DNA of 64,000 nt from Arthrobacter horti. Lineage in GTDB: Bacteria; Actinomycetota; Actinomycetes; Actinomycetales; Micrococcaceae. Under the pieces are notes generated by a model. The model was not told where the DNA came from. It did not search any database and worked only from the letters and a program-made list of their open reading frames with translations. Below, piece after piece: positions 25,895 through 33,132 of the stretch; positions within the stretch are counted from its first letter, which is position 1; the number at the start of each line of letters is the position of its first letter. Location of the stretch: NCBI RefSeq assembly GCF_030731045.1, contig NZ_JAVALS010000001.1:186001-250000 (forward strand), written 5' to 3'. The translations under genes were made by a program, and so were the position numbers.

Positions 25895-26392
25895 TGTGAT
25901 TCGCTCCTACGCGAATGCGGCCTTCCTCCACTGTGGAAGACCGCAGATCTGGTGCCAAAGGAGAGTGGTTGGGTGGGAGGAGTACGCCCTATGGGCGACC
26001 GAACTCCCCGTGGCCGCCCAACCCGCAACACTAAAATGCTAGGAGCGGGGAGAACGCCGGTCAAGATGATCCGGAGTGAAGCCGACTATCACTTGACTCA
26101 TATGTAACCCTGCCCGGTTCTGATTGACCGGAACCGAACGCATGGCGGTCACGGCGCCTGCGGGTTCTTGCTCGCTGTCGTTGAGAATCGTGCCCCTGGC
26201 CTGGCCGTTTTCTCTATTCTTTGGAATGTGGATAGTTGCGGCCGGGGAACCTTGCCGTGAAATTAATTCCACGGTTTCGACCGGTATTCGCGAAGTATTC
26301 GGGGTTGTCCCAGAATCCGAGCACCTACTTCTTTCCTGCCTGTCCTTATCCCGGGGCGGCTCTCGTACTCACAGGGATCGCAACGTCGGCTC
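25895..26392. other. Non-coding stretch upstream of the protease gene
   Basis: About 500 bp that must contain the protease promoter (minus strand). Several overlapping frames are open, but none has family-like sequence or consistent third-position bias. Nothing else is seen. Confidence 0.4.
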
Positions 26393-26620
26393 TTGTCCCT
26401 CATCGGGTCGGTTCGGCTTTCAAAATGCATCAGCATCTGCGGGTTCGGGAACTGCAGGGGACCAGCGGGCGGGACCAGCCTGGATATCGGTGGACCTCCG
26501 GCGGAACACATCAGTGCCGCTCTCGTCATCGCCGTGCCACTGGCGATCGTGCCCTGGATTCCGCGGACACGGATCCGAGCGGTGGCTTCGGGCCTCCTGG
26601 CCGTGGCTCTCGCCGCATGA
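26393..26620 (+). pseudogene. Truncated relative of the small membrane protein at 19403
   Basis: From about residue 14 the frame reads SICGFGNCRG, GGTSLDIGGP and ALVIAVPLAIVPWIPRTR. It parallels TVCGFNSC, SGINVGGP and AVAIVCTPLALVPWIRKP of the protein at 19403. The N-terminal hydrophobic segment of the relative is missing, and the upstream part of the frame (SLIGSVRLSK) has no counterpart. I therefore call it a degenerate copy. Confidence 0.5.
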
Positions 26621-26728
26621 AGGGCCCGGCCCGGATGCCCGGCAGCGTGGCAGGCTCCGTGGTGCGCGAAGTCCCGTGCGACGTCTGCATCGCGGGCACC
26701 ACCGTACAGTCCTCACCGCTTCCGGATC

Positions 26729-26759
26729 AGGCCCCCATGGCCGACGATGGGGGCCTTTT
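26729..26759 (+). terminator. Classical rho-independent terminator with T tract
   Basis: GGCCCCCAT (26730-26738) pairs perfectly with ATGGGGGCC (26747-26755) across an 8-nt loop, followed directly by TTTT. It is the most canonical terminator in the window, yet only the degenerate frame at 26393 lies upstream on this strand. It may end a small RNA or a decayed gene. Confidence 0.8.
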
Positions 26760-26914
26760 CGTGTCTCCGAATCCCGCTTCATTGAACTGCGACGATGCCG
26801 CGGCACAGGGAGTGCGGCATCCCCGTATCGCGGCAAATATGACAGTGAGCACCCGAATCGCATTGACCGCCTGTGATCTTCGCCATACGATTATTCCACA
26901 CTTCAATAAAAGAG

Positions 26915-26929
26915 TTCCACATTATGGAA
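26915..26929. promoter_or_regulatory. Inverted repeat upstream of the NCS1 transporter, candidate operator
   Basis: TTCCACATTATGGAA has 5-bp arms (TTCCA/TGGAA) around CATTA, in an AT-rich stretch 65 bp upstream of the transporter start. A second TTCCACA half-site is at 26894. IclR- and GntR-type regulators of purine, allantoin and hydantoin genes use sites of this general form, but no regulator is nearby. Confidence 0.45.
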
Positions 26930-26993
26930 GGCGTCCCAATGGGGGGATGCTGACCGACGGGTGTGGAACCGTCAGCATCGAAATGGAGCACCC

Positions 26994-28568
26994 TTGCAGA
27001 CGAACCCCACCCCGGCGGAGCGCAGTACCGCCCAGAGTCCGGCACCTGCGGCCGGCGGTCATATTCACCTTCATGAGGCCGAATTCGCCGGCGATCTTCC
27101 CGGTCTGTCCCGGGCCGCCGGTGTTGAACTCAGTGAGCATCTGTACAACAAGGATCTGGCCCCGACGCGTAGGGCCGGGCGTACCTGGTCCGCGTACAGC
27201 ATTTTCACTTTGTGGGCCAATGATGTGCATTCGCTGGGTAATTACGCGTTCGCGGTGGGCCTGTTCGCCCTGGGGATGGGGGCGTGGCAGATCCTGTTGG
27301 CCCTGGGGGTCGGTGCCGTGCTGTTGTTCTTGTTGCTGAACTTCTCCGGGTTCATGGGGCAGAAGACGGGTCTGCCGTTCCCGGTGATGAGCCGGATCAG
27401 TTTCGGTATCCGGGGGGCTCAGATCTCCAGTCTGATCCGTGGCGCGGTCGCGGTGGCCTGGTTCGGCATCCAGACCTACCTGGCCAGTGTGATTCTGCGG
27501 ATCATGCTGATCAAGCTCATCCCGGGCCTGGCCCCGATGGACCAGAACTCCATCCTGGGCCTGTCCTCCCTGGGCTGGATCGCGTTCGGTGCGTTGTGGA
27601 TCATCCAGCTGATCATCGTCAGCTACGGGATGGAGATGATCCGCAAGTACGAGGCCTTCGCCGGTCCCGTGATCCTGGTGACCATGGCGGCCCTGGCGAT
27701 CTGGGTGTTCGTCCAGGCCGGGGGCAGCATCCAGGTTCAGGGCATCAAGCCGATGAGCACCGGGGAGATGTGGCGCAACGTTTTCGCCGGCGGGGCCCTG
27801 TGGGTGTCCATCTACGGCACGTTCGTGCTGAACTTCTGTGACTTCACCCGGAACGCCACCACCCGTAAGTCGATCGTGAAGGGCAATTTCTGGGGCATCC
27901 CGATCAACATGCTCCTCTTCGGCGCCATCACCGTGGTCCTGGCCGGGGGCCAGTTCAAGATCAACGGCAAGCTGATCTCCTCGCCCTCGGATGTGGTGCA
28001 GCTGATCCCCAACACCGTCCTGCTCGTGGCCGCCTGCCTGGCCCTGCTGGTCCTGACCGTCGCGGTGAACCTGATGGCGAACTTCGTCGCCCCGGTCTAC
28101 GCCCTGACGAACCTGTTCCCCAAGCACCTGGACTTCCGCCGGGCCGCCTGGGTCTCCGGGACCATCGGGCTGATCATCCTGCCCTGGAACCTGTACAACA
28201 ACCCGATCGTGATCGTGTACTTCCTCGGCGGCCTGGGCGCCCTCCTCGGCCCCCTGTTCGGGGTCATCATGGCCGATTACTGGCTGGTGCGCCGCGGCCG
28301 GGTCGAGGTGACCAAGCTCTACACCCAGGACCCCACCGCCCCGTACTTCTACCGCAAGGGCTTCAACCCCAAGGCCGTCACGGCCCTGCTCATCGCCGCC
28401 GCCGTGGCCCTGACCATCGCCTTCGTCCCCGCCCTGGAAGAAGTCGCCCCGTTCGCCTGGTTCTTCGGCGCCGGCGTCGCGGCCCTGGTCTACTACCTCA
28501 TCGCCGAACGCGGCACCCGCTACACCGACACCGACGGCGAAACCATCGCCATCGCAAGCACCCACTAG
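26994..28568 (+). CDS. NCS1-family nucleobase/hydantoin:cation symporter
   Basis: A 524-residue, 12-helix NCS1 (Mhp1/PucI/HyuP-type) transporter. Recognisable family elements are YNKDLAPTRRAGRTWSAYSI ahead of helix 1, LWANDVHSLGNYAFAVGLF with the conserved Asn in helix 1, GLPFPVMSRISFGIRGA, GIQTYLAS in helix 3, and NFCDFTRNATTRKS between helices 6 and 7. It probably imports a purine, pyrimidine, allantoin or hydantoin with Na+ or H+. The preferred start is TTG 26994, because GGAG lies 6 bases upstream. A GTG at 26961 in the same frame is possible but has no ribosome site. It stands alone, with a hairpin terminator 18 bp after the stop and a candidate operator upstream. Confidence 0.85.
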   Translation: MQTNPTPAERSTAQSPAPAAGGHIHLHEAEFAGDLPGLSRAAGVELSEHLYNKDLAPTRRAGRTWSAYSIFTLWANDVHSLGNYAFAVGLFALGMGAWQILLALGVGAVLLFLLLNFSGFMGQKTGLPFPVMSRISFGIRGAQISSLIRGAVAVAWFGIQTYLASVILRIMLIKLIPGLAPMDQNSILGLSSLGWIAFGALWIIQLIIVSYGMEMIRKYEAFAGPVILVTMAALAIWVFVQAGGSIQVQGIKPMSTGEMWRNVFAGGALWVSIYGTFVLNFCDFTRNATTRKSIVKGNFWGIPINMLLFGAITVVLAGGQFKINGKLISSPSDVVQLIPNTVLLVAACLALLVLTVAVNLMANFVAPVYALTNLFPKHLDFRRAAWVSGTIGLIILPWNLYNNPIVIVYFLGGLGALLGPLFGVIMADYWLVRRGRVEVTKLYTQDPTAPYFYRKGFNPKAVTALLIAAAVALTIAFVPALEEVAPFAWFFGAGVAALVYYLIAERGTRYTDTDGETIAIASTH

Positions 28569-28586
28569 AACACGGCAACACCGCGA

Positions 28587-28615
28587 CGGCGGGGCACCAC
28601 CATGGTGCCCCGCCG
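28587..28615. terminator. 13-bp stem hairpin after the NCS1 transporter gene
   Basis: CGGCGGGGCACCA pairs perfectly with TGGTGCCCCGCCG across a 3-nt loop, 18 bp after the transporter stop codon. There is no T tract. Confidence 0.75.
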
Positions 28616-28698
28616 CCGGCGTCTCCCAGGGGCTGGCGTCCCGCCGGACAGGCGACGAAAATATGCTCTGTGACCGGATCCCTTCCCACCCCGGACCT

Positions 28699-28722
28699 CC
28701 GTCTCAGTGGCCACTGAGACGG
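28699..28722. promoter_or_regulatory. Perfect 24-bp palindrome spanning the MFS start codon
   Basis: CCGTCTCAGTGG joins directly to its complement CCACTGAGACGG with no spacer, and the GTG start codon (28707-28709) lies inside the left arm. It may be an operator covering the start of a leaderless or short-leader message, or an RNA structure that hides the start. Confidence 0.6.
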
Positions 28723-30323
28723 CAGGCTCCTCCTGGGCGCCCCTCCGGCGCCCCGTCTTCCGCGCTCTGTGGCTCGCCCAGACCGGCTCGAACCTCGGCG
28801 GCTGGATGCAGACCGTCGCGGCACAGTGGTTCCTGGTCCAGGCGGGCGCCGGCTCCGCCGTCGTCGCCTGGGTGCAGGCCGCCAGCCTCCTGCCCGTCCT
28901 GTTCCTTTCGCTGATCGCCGGCGTCCTCGCCGACCGCCTGGACCGCCGCGTCTGGCTGCTCGCCATGAACGGCACGTCCGCCGTCCTGGCGCTCGTGCTC
29001 ACCGTCTTGTCCTGGACCGGAGCCCTGACGGCGCCGTCGCTCCTGGTCATGACCTTCCTGCTCGGTGGCTCCGCCGCCCTCGCCATGCCGGCCTGGCAGG
29101 CCATCCAGCCCGATCTGGTCCCCCGCGAGGAGATCCAGGCCGCCGCCTCGCTCGGCAGTATCACCGTGAACGCGGCCCGCGCCGTCGGCCCCGCGATCGC
29201 CGGCCTGCTGGTCGCGGCCACCGGCCCCACGCTCGTCTTCGCCCTGAACGCCGTCTCATTCCTGGGCGTGGTGCTGCCCCTGCTCCGCTGGAAGCGGGGC
29301 CGCACGGCCGAGGCCGCCTGGCGCGAGCCCTTCGGGGACGCTCTGAGCGCCGGCATCCGGTATCTCGCGGCCGGGCCGGTGGTCCGCAGACTCCTCCTGC
29401 GCTCCTTCCTGTTCGCCCTCCCTGCCGGCGCCCTGTGGGCGCTGCTGCCGTCTGCGGCGGAGGGCCGGATGGGGCTCGACGCCGCGGGCTACGGCGTGCT
29501 GCTGGCCATGCTGGGAGTGGGGTCCATCATCGGGGCGCTGGTGATGCCCGCGCTGGCGCGGCGGTACTCTTCCTCGGCGGTGCTGGGCGCGTCGGCCGTC
29601 GTCTTCGGCCTGGGTACGGCGGCGGTGGCGTGGTGGCCGTTCGCGGTGGTCCTTCCGGTGCTGCTGGCGTCCGGCGTCGCCTGGACCGGCACGTTGACCA
29701 CGCTCAACGCTGCGATGCAGCTCAGCGCGGCTCCCTGGGTACGGGCCCGTGCGATCGCCGCCTATCTCCTGATCCTCATGGGTGGCCAAGGTGTGGGAGC
29801 CTTCCTCTGGGGCGCCGTGAGCGCGGGCCCCGGCGTCGTCGCCGCGCTCACCATCGCCGCGGTCCTCCTGGCCCTGGTGGGTCTCAGCGTCGTGGTCCTG
29901 CCACTTCACCCGGCCACCGGGACTCTGGACCGCTCGATCCAGCCCTTCTGTGCCCCCGAGCCTCAGCTGCTCTTCGATCCGGATCCCACGGACGGCCCCG
30001 TGCAGATCTCCATCCGCTACCGGGTGTCCCCGGAGGGCGGCGCCGAGTTCCTGCGGTCGATGATCCAGCTCCGGGACAGCCGCCGCCGCACCGGGGCCAC
30101 CGGATGGAGCCTGGTCCGGTCGGGGGAGGAGGACGGGCACTACCGCGAGGAGTTCCGGATCCGTTCCTGGGGCGAGTACCTCGCCTCGCGCACGGGGCGC
30201 TGGACAGGGCACGACGCCGCAGTGCAGGCGGCCGTCGTGGAGCTCGCGGACGTTCTGGGAGAGTCCCACGAGTTCGTCGTCCGCCTGAAGAAGCGGCGGG
30301 CGGCCGGCGGAAACAGTCAGTGA
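28707..30323 (+). CDS. MFS exporter (EntS/MFS_3 type) with C-terminal ABM-like domain
   Basis: A 538-residue transporter. Residues 1-400 form the 11-12 helices of the MFS_3 (EntS-like) exporter group, with FRALWLAQTGSNLGGWMQTV in helix 1, DRLDRRVWLL in the first loop and the long LGSITVNAARAVGPAIAGLL helix. After a linker, residues about 430-530 form a soluble domain (VQISIRYRVSPEGGAEFLRS, EFRIRSWGEYLASRTGRWTG) resembling a dimeric alpha/beta-barrel antibiotic monooxygenase domain. This architecture is known in the family. The substrate is unknown, perhaps siderophores or drugs. The GTG start lies inside a 24-bp perfect palindrome and has no clear ribosome site, so a leaderless message is possible. 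Its 3' end overlaps the convergent gene by 7 bp. Confidence 0.8.
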   Translation: MATETAGSSWAPLRRPVFRALWLAQTGSNLGGWMQTVAAQWFLVQAGAGSAVVAWVQAASLLPVLFLSLIAGVLADRLDRRVWLLAMNGTSAVLALVLTVLSWTGALTAPSLLVMTFLLGGSAALAMPAWQAIQPDLVPREEIQAAASLGSITVNAARAVGPAIAGLLVAATGPTLVFALNAVSFLGVVLPLLRWKRGRTAEAAWREPFGDALSAGIRYLAAGPVVRRLLLRSFLFALPAGALWALLPSAAEGRMGLDAAGYGVLLAMLGVGSIIGALVMPALARRYSSSAVLGASAVVFGLGTAAVAWWPFAVVLPVLLASGVAWTGTLTTLNAAMQLSAAPWVRARAIAAYLLILMGGQGVGAFLWGAVSAGPGVVAALTIAAVLLALVGLSVVVLPLHPATGTLDRSIQPFCAPEPQLLFDPDPTDGPVQISIRYRVSPEGGAEFLRSMIQLRDSRRRTGATGWSLVRSGEEDGHYREEFRIRSWGEYLASRTGRWTGHDAAVQAAVVELADVLGESHEFVVRLKKRRAAGGNSQ

Positions 30324-30820
30324 AGCTGCTGCGCCGGCATCGGCTTCAGGCGAAGCGCGATGACGGCACGGCTGATCACCAGGACGTTGAATCCGAGGCC
30401 GGCGATGGACACGCTGCCGTGAAGGCCCGCGGCCTGAATCGCGTTGATGCCGATCATGATCAGGGCGAGCCCGGCGATCACGATCGCGCCGATCAGCGGG
30501 CCCCTGGCCGTCCCCTTGCGGGCTGCCAGATTCCAGATCCCGAATCCGGTGTACAGCAGTGCTTCCACCACGTACCCGACCGCAGTGATCAGCACCTCCA
30601 GTGAGGTGTCCTCATCCAGGGTCCCTTTGTTGAGCAGCAGAGCCTGGAGCCCCGCGGCGAAGAGCGCGAAGGCTGCGAACACCAGCAGCACGACGCCGAT
30701 CATCGTCCGGTGCCTGCGTGACCGTTCGGCGTCGGCCGGACTCAGCCCGGGTGCCTGTGGGGGCCAGGTGGCCGTCTGCCGCTGCCAGGGCGCCGTTCCG
30801 TACTGCTGCTGATCGCTCAT
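30317..30820 (-). CDS. Four-helix membrane protein of unknown function
   Basis: A 167-residue protein. The N-terminal 45 residues are hydrophilic and Gln/Pro-rich (MSDQQQYGTAPWQRQTATWP). Four hydrophobic segments follow: IGVVLLVFAAFALFAAGLQA, VLITAVGYVVEALLYTGFGI, GAIVIAGLALIMIGINAIQA and SIAGLGFNVLVISRAVIAL. ATG 30820 has AAGGAG six bases upstream; a longer frame reads back through non-coding DNA. The overall form (disordered Q/P-rich head plus four helices) is common among uncharacterised actinobacterial envelope proteins. It is convergent with the MFS gene and their 3' ends overlap by 7 bp. Confidence 0.65.
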   Translation of the reverse strand: MSDQQQYGTAPWQRQTATWPPQAPGLSPADAERSRRHRTMIGVVLLVFAAFALFAAGLQALLLNKGTLDEDTSLEVLITAVGYVVEALLYTGFGIWNLAARKGTARGPLIGAIVIAGLALIMIGINAIQAAGLHGSVSIAGLGFNVLVISRAVIALRLKPMPAQQLH

Positions 30821-30955
30821 CGCGTCTCCTTGAAACCGGGGGTGATCCCCACCACCCCTCCGGAGGAAATCGTAGACGGCATCGGCCGGAACGGTGCGGA
30901 GGCTCACATCACGGTGTCATCCAGTGCGTGAACCGGGTGTATTCTCAATGAGTCA

Positions 30956-31126
30956 GGTGCCGTTCGTTAGCTGAGGCTCCTTCATGTACACAGGCCAACG
31001 ACCCTAAACGTCGAGAGACGCCACGGGTCAGGACAGGCCGCCCCGGCTTAAGGGGCTGCCCCGATTGGCTCCCTCCCAGGAGGGTCACGACATGGAGTGC
31101 CAAAGGTCTTACGAGAGAAGGGCATC
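30956..31126 (+). ncRNA. M-box (ykoK) Mg2+ riboswitch aptamer
   Basis: The stretch matches the M-box consensus in order: CGTTAGCTGAGGCTCCT (30966-30982), then CGACCCTAAACGTCGAGAGACGCCACGGGTC (31000-31029), the CTTAAGGGG segment (31047-31055), and the 3' core AGTGCCAAAGGTCTTACGA (31097-31115). The closing helix P1 can form from GGTGCC (30956-30961) with GGCATC (31121-31126). In the B. subtilis mgtE M-box these blocks bind Mg2+ and close transcription when Mg2+ is plentiful. A possible -10 (TATTCT, 30940-30945) places the transcript start just before the aptamer. Downstream is a fused ABC permease rather than mgtE. A 9-bp hairpin at 31312-31335 could be part of the expression platform. Confidence 0.88.
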
Positions 31127-31311
31127 CGGTCTCTTCCGGAACCCCTCCACGGCGCGCGTGCCGATGCAGGAGGTGATGATCCGTGTCCAGCGGTGATAGT
31201 AGTCCCTCCGTGCATCCCTTCTGAGCCTTCACGGCTTCCTCCCCGCCGCGCCCGTGCACCACCGATCGCGCGTGTCCCGGCCGGGAGCATTCATCCCCGG
31301 GCAGTTCCCTG

Positions 31312-31335
31312 CGCCGTGACCCACCCGTCACGGCG
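31312..31335 (+). promoter_or_regulatory. Hairpin ahead of the ABC permease, possible riboswitch expression platform
   Basis: CGCCGTGAC and GTCACGGCG pair perfectly around a 6-nt loop, 32 bp before the permease start codon and about 185 bp after the M-box aptamer. There is no T tract. It could terminate or occlude in a high-GC manner; this is unproven. Confidence 0.4.
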
Positions 31336-31367
31336 AGGACGGCCCGCGCCTTCCCCTGGGAGTTCCC

Positions 31368-33104
31368 ATGCCTGTTCTGCGTCCACTGTCCGGCGCCGGA
31401 GCACTCCGCCGACCGGCCCTCCGCTGGACCGACCTGCTGGTGGGTGTCGCCATCATCGTGGTCTTCTACCTCACCATCCGGGCCACGCTCGGCGCCGCCT
31501 CGCCGCTGGACCTGGCCACCGCGCCGTCGTCCATCTCCACCGACCCCGCCCACCTGCCCTACTACGCGCTGCGTTCGCTGCTGCGCATGTTCGTGGCACT
31601 GATCGCCTCCACCGTGTTCACCTTCATGGTGGCGACGGCGGCCGCCCGGCTGCCGCGCGTGGAGAAGATCGTCCTGCCCGCCCTGGACATCCTCCAGTCG
31701 GTCCCCATCCTCGGCTTCCTGTCCGTGACCGTCACCGGCTTCATCGCGCTCTTCCCGGGCTCCACGCTGGGGCTCGAGGCCGCCTCCGTGTTCGCCATCT
31801 TCACCTCCCAGGCCTGGAACATGGCCTTCTCCTTCCACGCCTCCCTGGTCAGCCAGTCGCGCGATCTGGATGAGGCCGCCCGGCTCATGCGGCTGAGCAA
31901 ATGGCAGCGCTTCTGGAAGCTGGACGTGCCATCCGGCATGATCCCGCTGGTCTGGAACGGCATGATGAGCTTCGGCGGCGGATGGTTCTTCCTGGCCGCC
32001 TCGGAGGCCATCTCCGTGGGTGACAAGACGTATGCCCTGCCCGGGGTGGGCGCCTACGTGGCCGCCGCCGTCGAACAGGGTCAGCTGGACCGGGTGGGGT
32101 GGGCCATCCTGGCCATGATCGTCATGGTCCTCGGCACCAACTTCCTCTTCTGGAGGCCCCTGGTCGCCTGGGCCGAGCGCTTCCGCCAGGAGGACACCGC
32201 CGCCGTGGACCGGCCCCGGAGCCTGGTGCTGGACCTCCTGGCCCACTCGTCCATCCCACGTGGCCTCGGCAGGGCCTTCGCCCCGGTCGGCCGCGGGCTG
32301 GACCGCGCCACCCGGCCCTTCGGCGTCGCCGAGCACCCACTCTTCGTGCCGAGGCTGCGCCGCCGCGCCGGCGATGTCGTGATGGCGCTCGTCGTGATCG
32401 CCGGCATTCTCTACGGGGCGTACTGGGCCAGCGAGTTCATCGGCTCCACAATCGGCTTCGGCTCCTTCGGCGAGGCGTTCGGGCTCGGCCTCATCACCTT
32501 CATCCGTGTTCTGGTCATCATCATCCTGGCCACTCTGATCTGGGTTCCCGTGGGCGTGTGGGTCGGCATGAACCCCAAGGTCAGCAAGCTCGCCCAGCCG
32601 GTGGTCCAGCTCCTGGCGAGCTTCCCGGCGAACTTCCTCTTCCCGTTCGTCATCGCCTTCTTCGTCGCGGTGGGCATCCCCCTGGACATCGGAGGCATCC
32701 TGCTGATGGCGCTCGGCTCCCAGTGGTACATCCTGTTCAACGTGATCGCCGGCGCCAGCGCCATCCCCACGGATCTGCGCCAGGCCATGGAGAGCTTCCG
32801 GCTCACGCCCTGGCAGCGCTGGCGCAAGCTGATCCTCCCAGGGATCTTCCCGGCCTATGTGACCGGTGGGATCACGGCCGCCGGTGGCGCGTGGAACGCG
32901 TCCATCGTCTCGGAGATCGTGAGCTACAACCACAACACGCTGATCGCGCCCGGCCTCGGCTCATACATCGCCCAGGCAACCAGCGGCGGGGACATGGCCC
33001 GCGTCCTGGTGGGCGTGATCGTGATGTCCGTGTTCGTCGTCGGGCTCAACAGGCTCTTCTGGCGCCGCCTCTACCGCGTCGCCGAAACCCGCTTCTCCCT
33101 CTGA
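31368..33104 (+). CDS. ABC transporter permease with two fused NitT/TauT-like domains
   Basis: A 578-residue protein holding two binding-protein-dependent permease domains in tandem. Domain 1 (about residues 20-280) has EAA-like loop DEAARLMRLSKWQRFWKLDV. Domain 2 (about 330-570) has the loop DLRQAMESFRLTPWQRWRKLIL. Each is preceded by five or so hydrophobic helices, and a basic linker of about 60 residues joins them. The domains resemble the SsuC/TauC/NrtB group. No substrate-binding protein gene accompanies it. The ATG has GGGAG six bases upstream and lies 241 bp after an M-box aptamer, so expression should rise when Mg2+ is scarce. Transport of Mg2+ or a Mg-linked solute is inferred from that alone. 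Confidence 0.82.
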   Translation: MPVLRPLSGAGALRRPALRWTDLLVGVAIIVVFYLTIRATLGAASPLDLATAPSSISTDPAHLPYYALRSLLRMFVALIASTVFTFMVATAAARLPRVEKIVLPALDILQSVPILGFLSVTVTGFIALFPGSTLGLEAASVFAIFTSQAWNMAFSFHASLVSQSRDLDEAARLMRLSKWQRFWKLDVPSGMIPLVWNGMMSFGGGWFFLAASEAISVGDKTYALPGVGAYVAAAVEQGQLDRVGWAILAMIVMVLGTNFLFWRPLVAWAERFRQEDTAAVDRPRSLVLDLLAHSSIPRGLGRAFAPVGRGLDRATRPFGVAEHPLFVPRLRRRAGDVVMALVVIAGILYGAYWASEFIGSTIGFGSFGEAFGLGLITFIRVLVIIILATLIWVPVGVWVGMNPKVSKLAQPVVQLLASFPANFLFPFVIAFFVAVGIPLDIGGILLMALGSQWYILFNVIAGASAIPTDLRQAMESFRLTPWQRWRKLILPGIFPAYVTGGITAAGGAWNASIVSEIVSYNHNTLIAPGLGSYIAQATSGGDMARVLVGVIVMSVFVVGLNRLFWRRLYRVAETRFSL

Positions 33105-33132
33105 CCACCTCCCAGCCCCCAAGGAGGCTCTC

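Noticed and set aside
31092-31196. A 34-codon open frame in the M-box leader (MECQRSYERRASG...), ending in three consecutive stop codons
   Set aside because: Its first codons are the conserved 3' core of the aptamer, so the frame is a by-product of RNA conservation. I saw no ribosome site.
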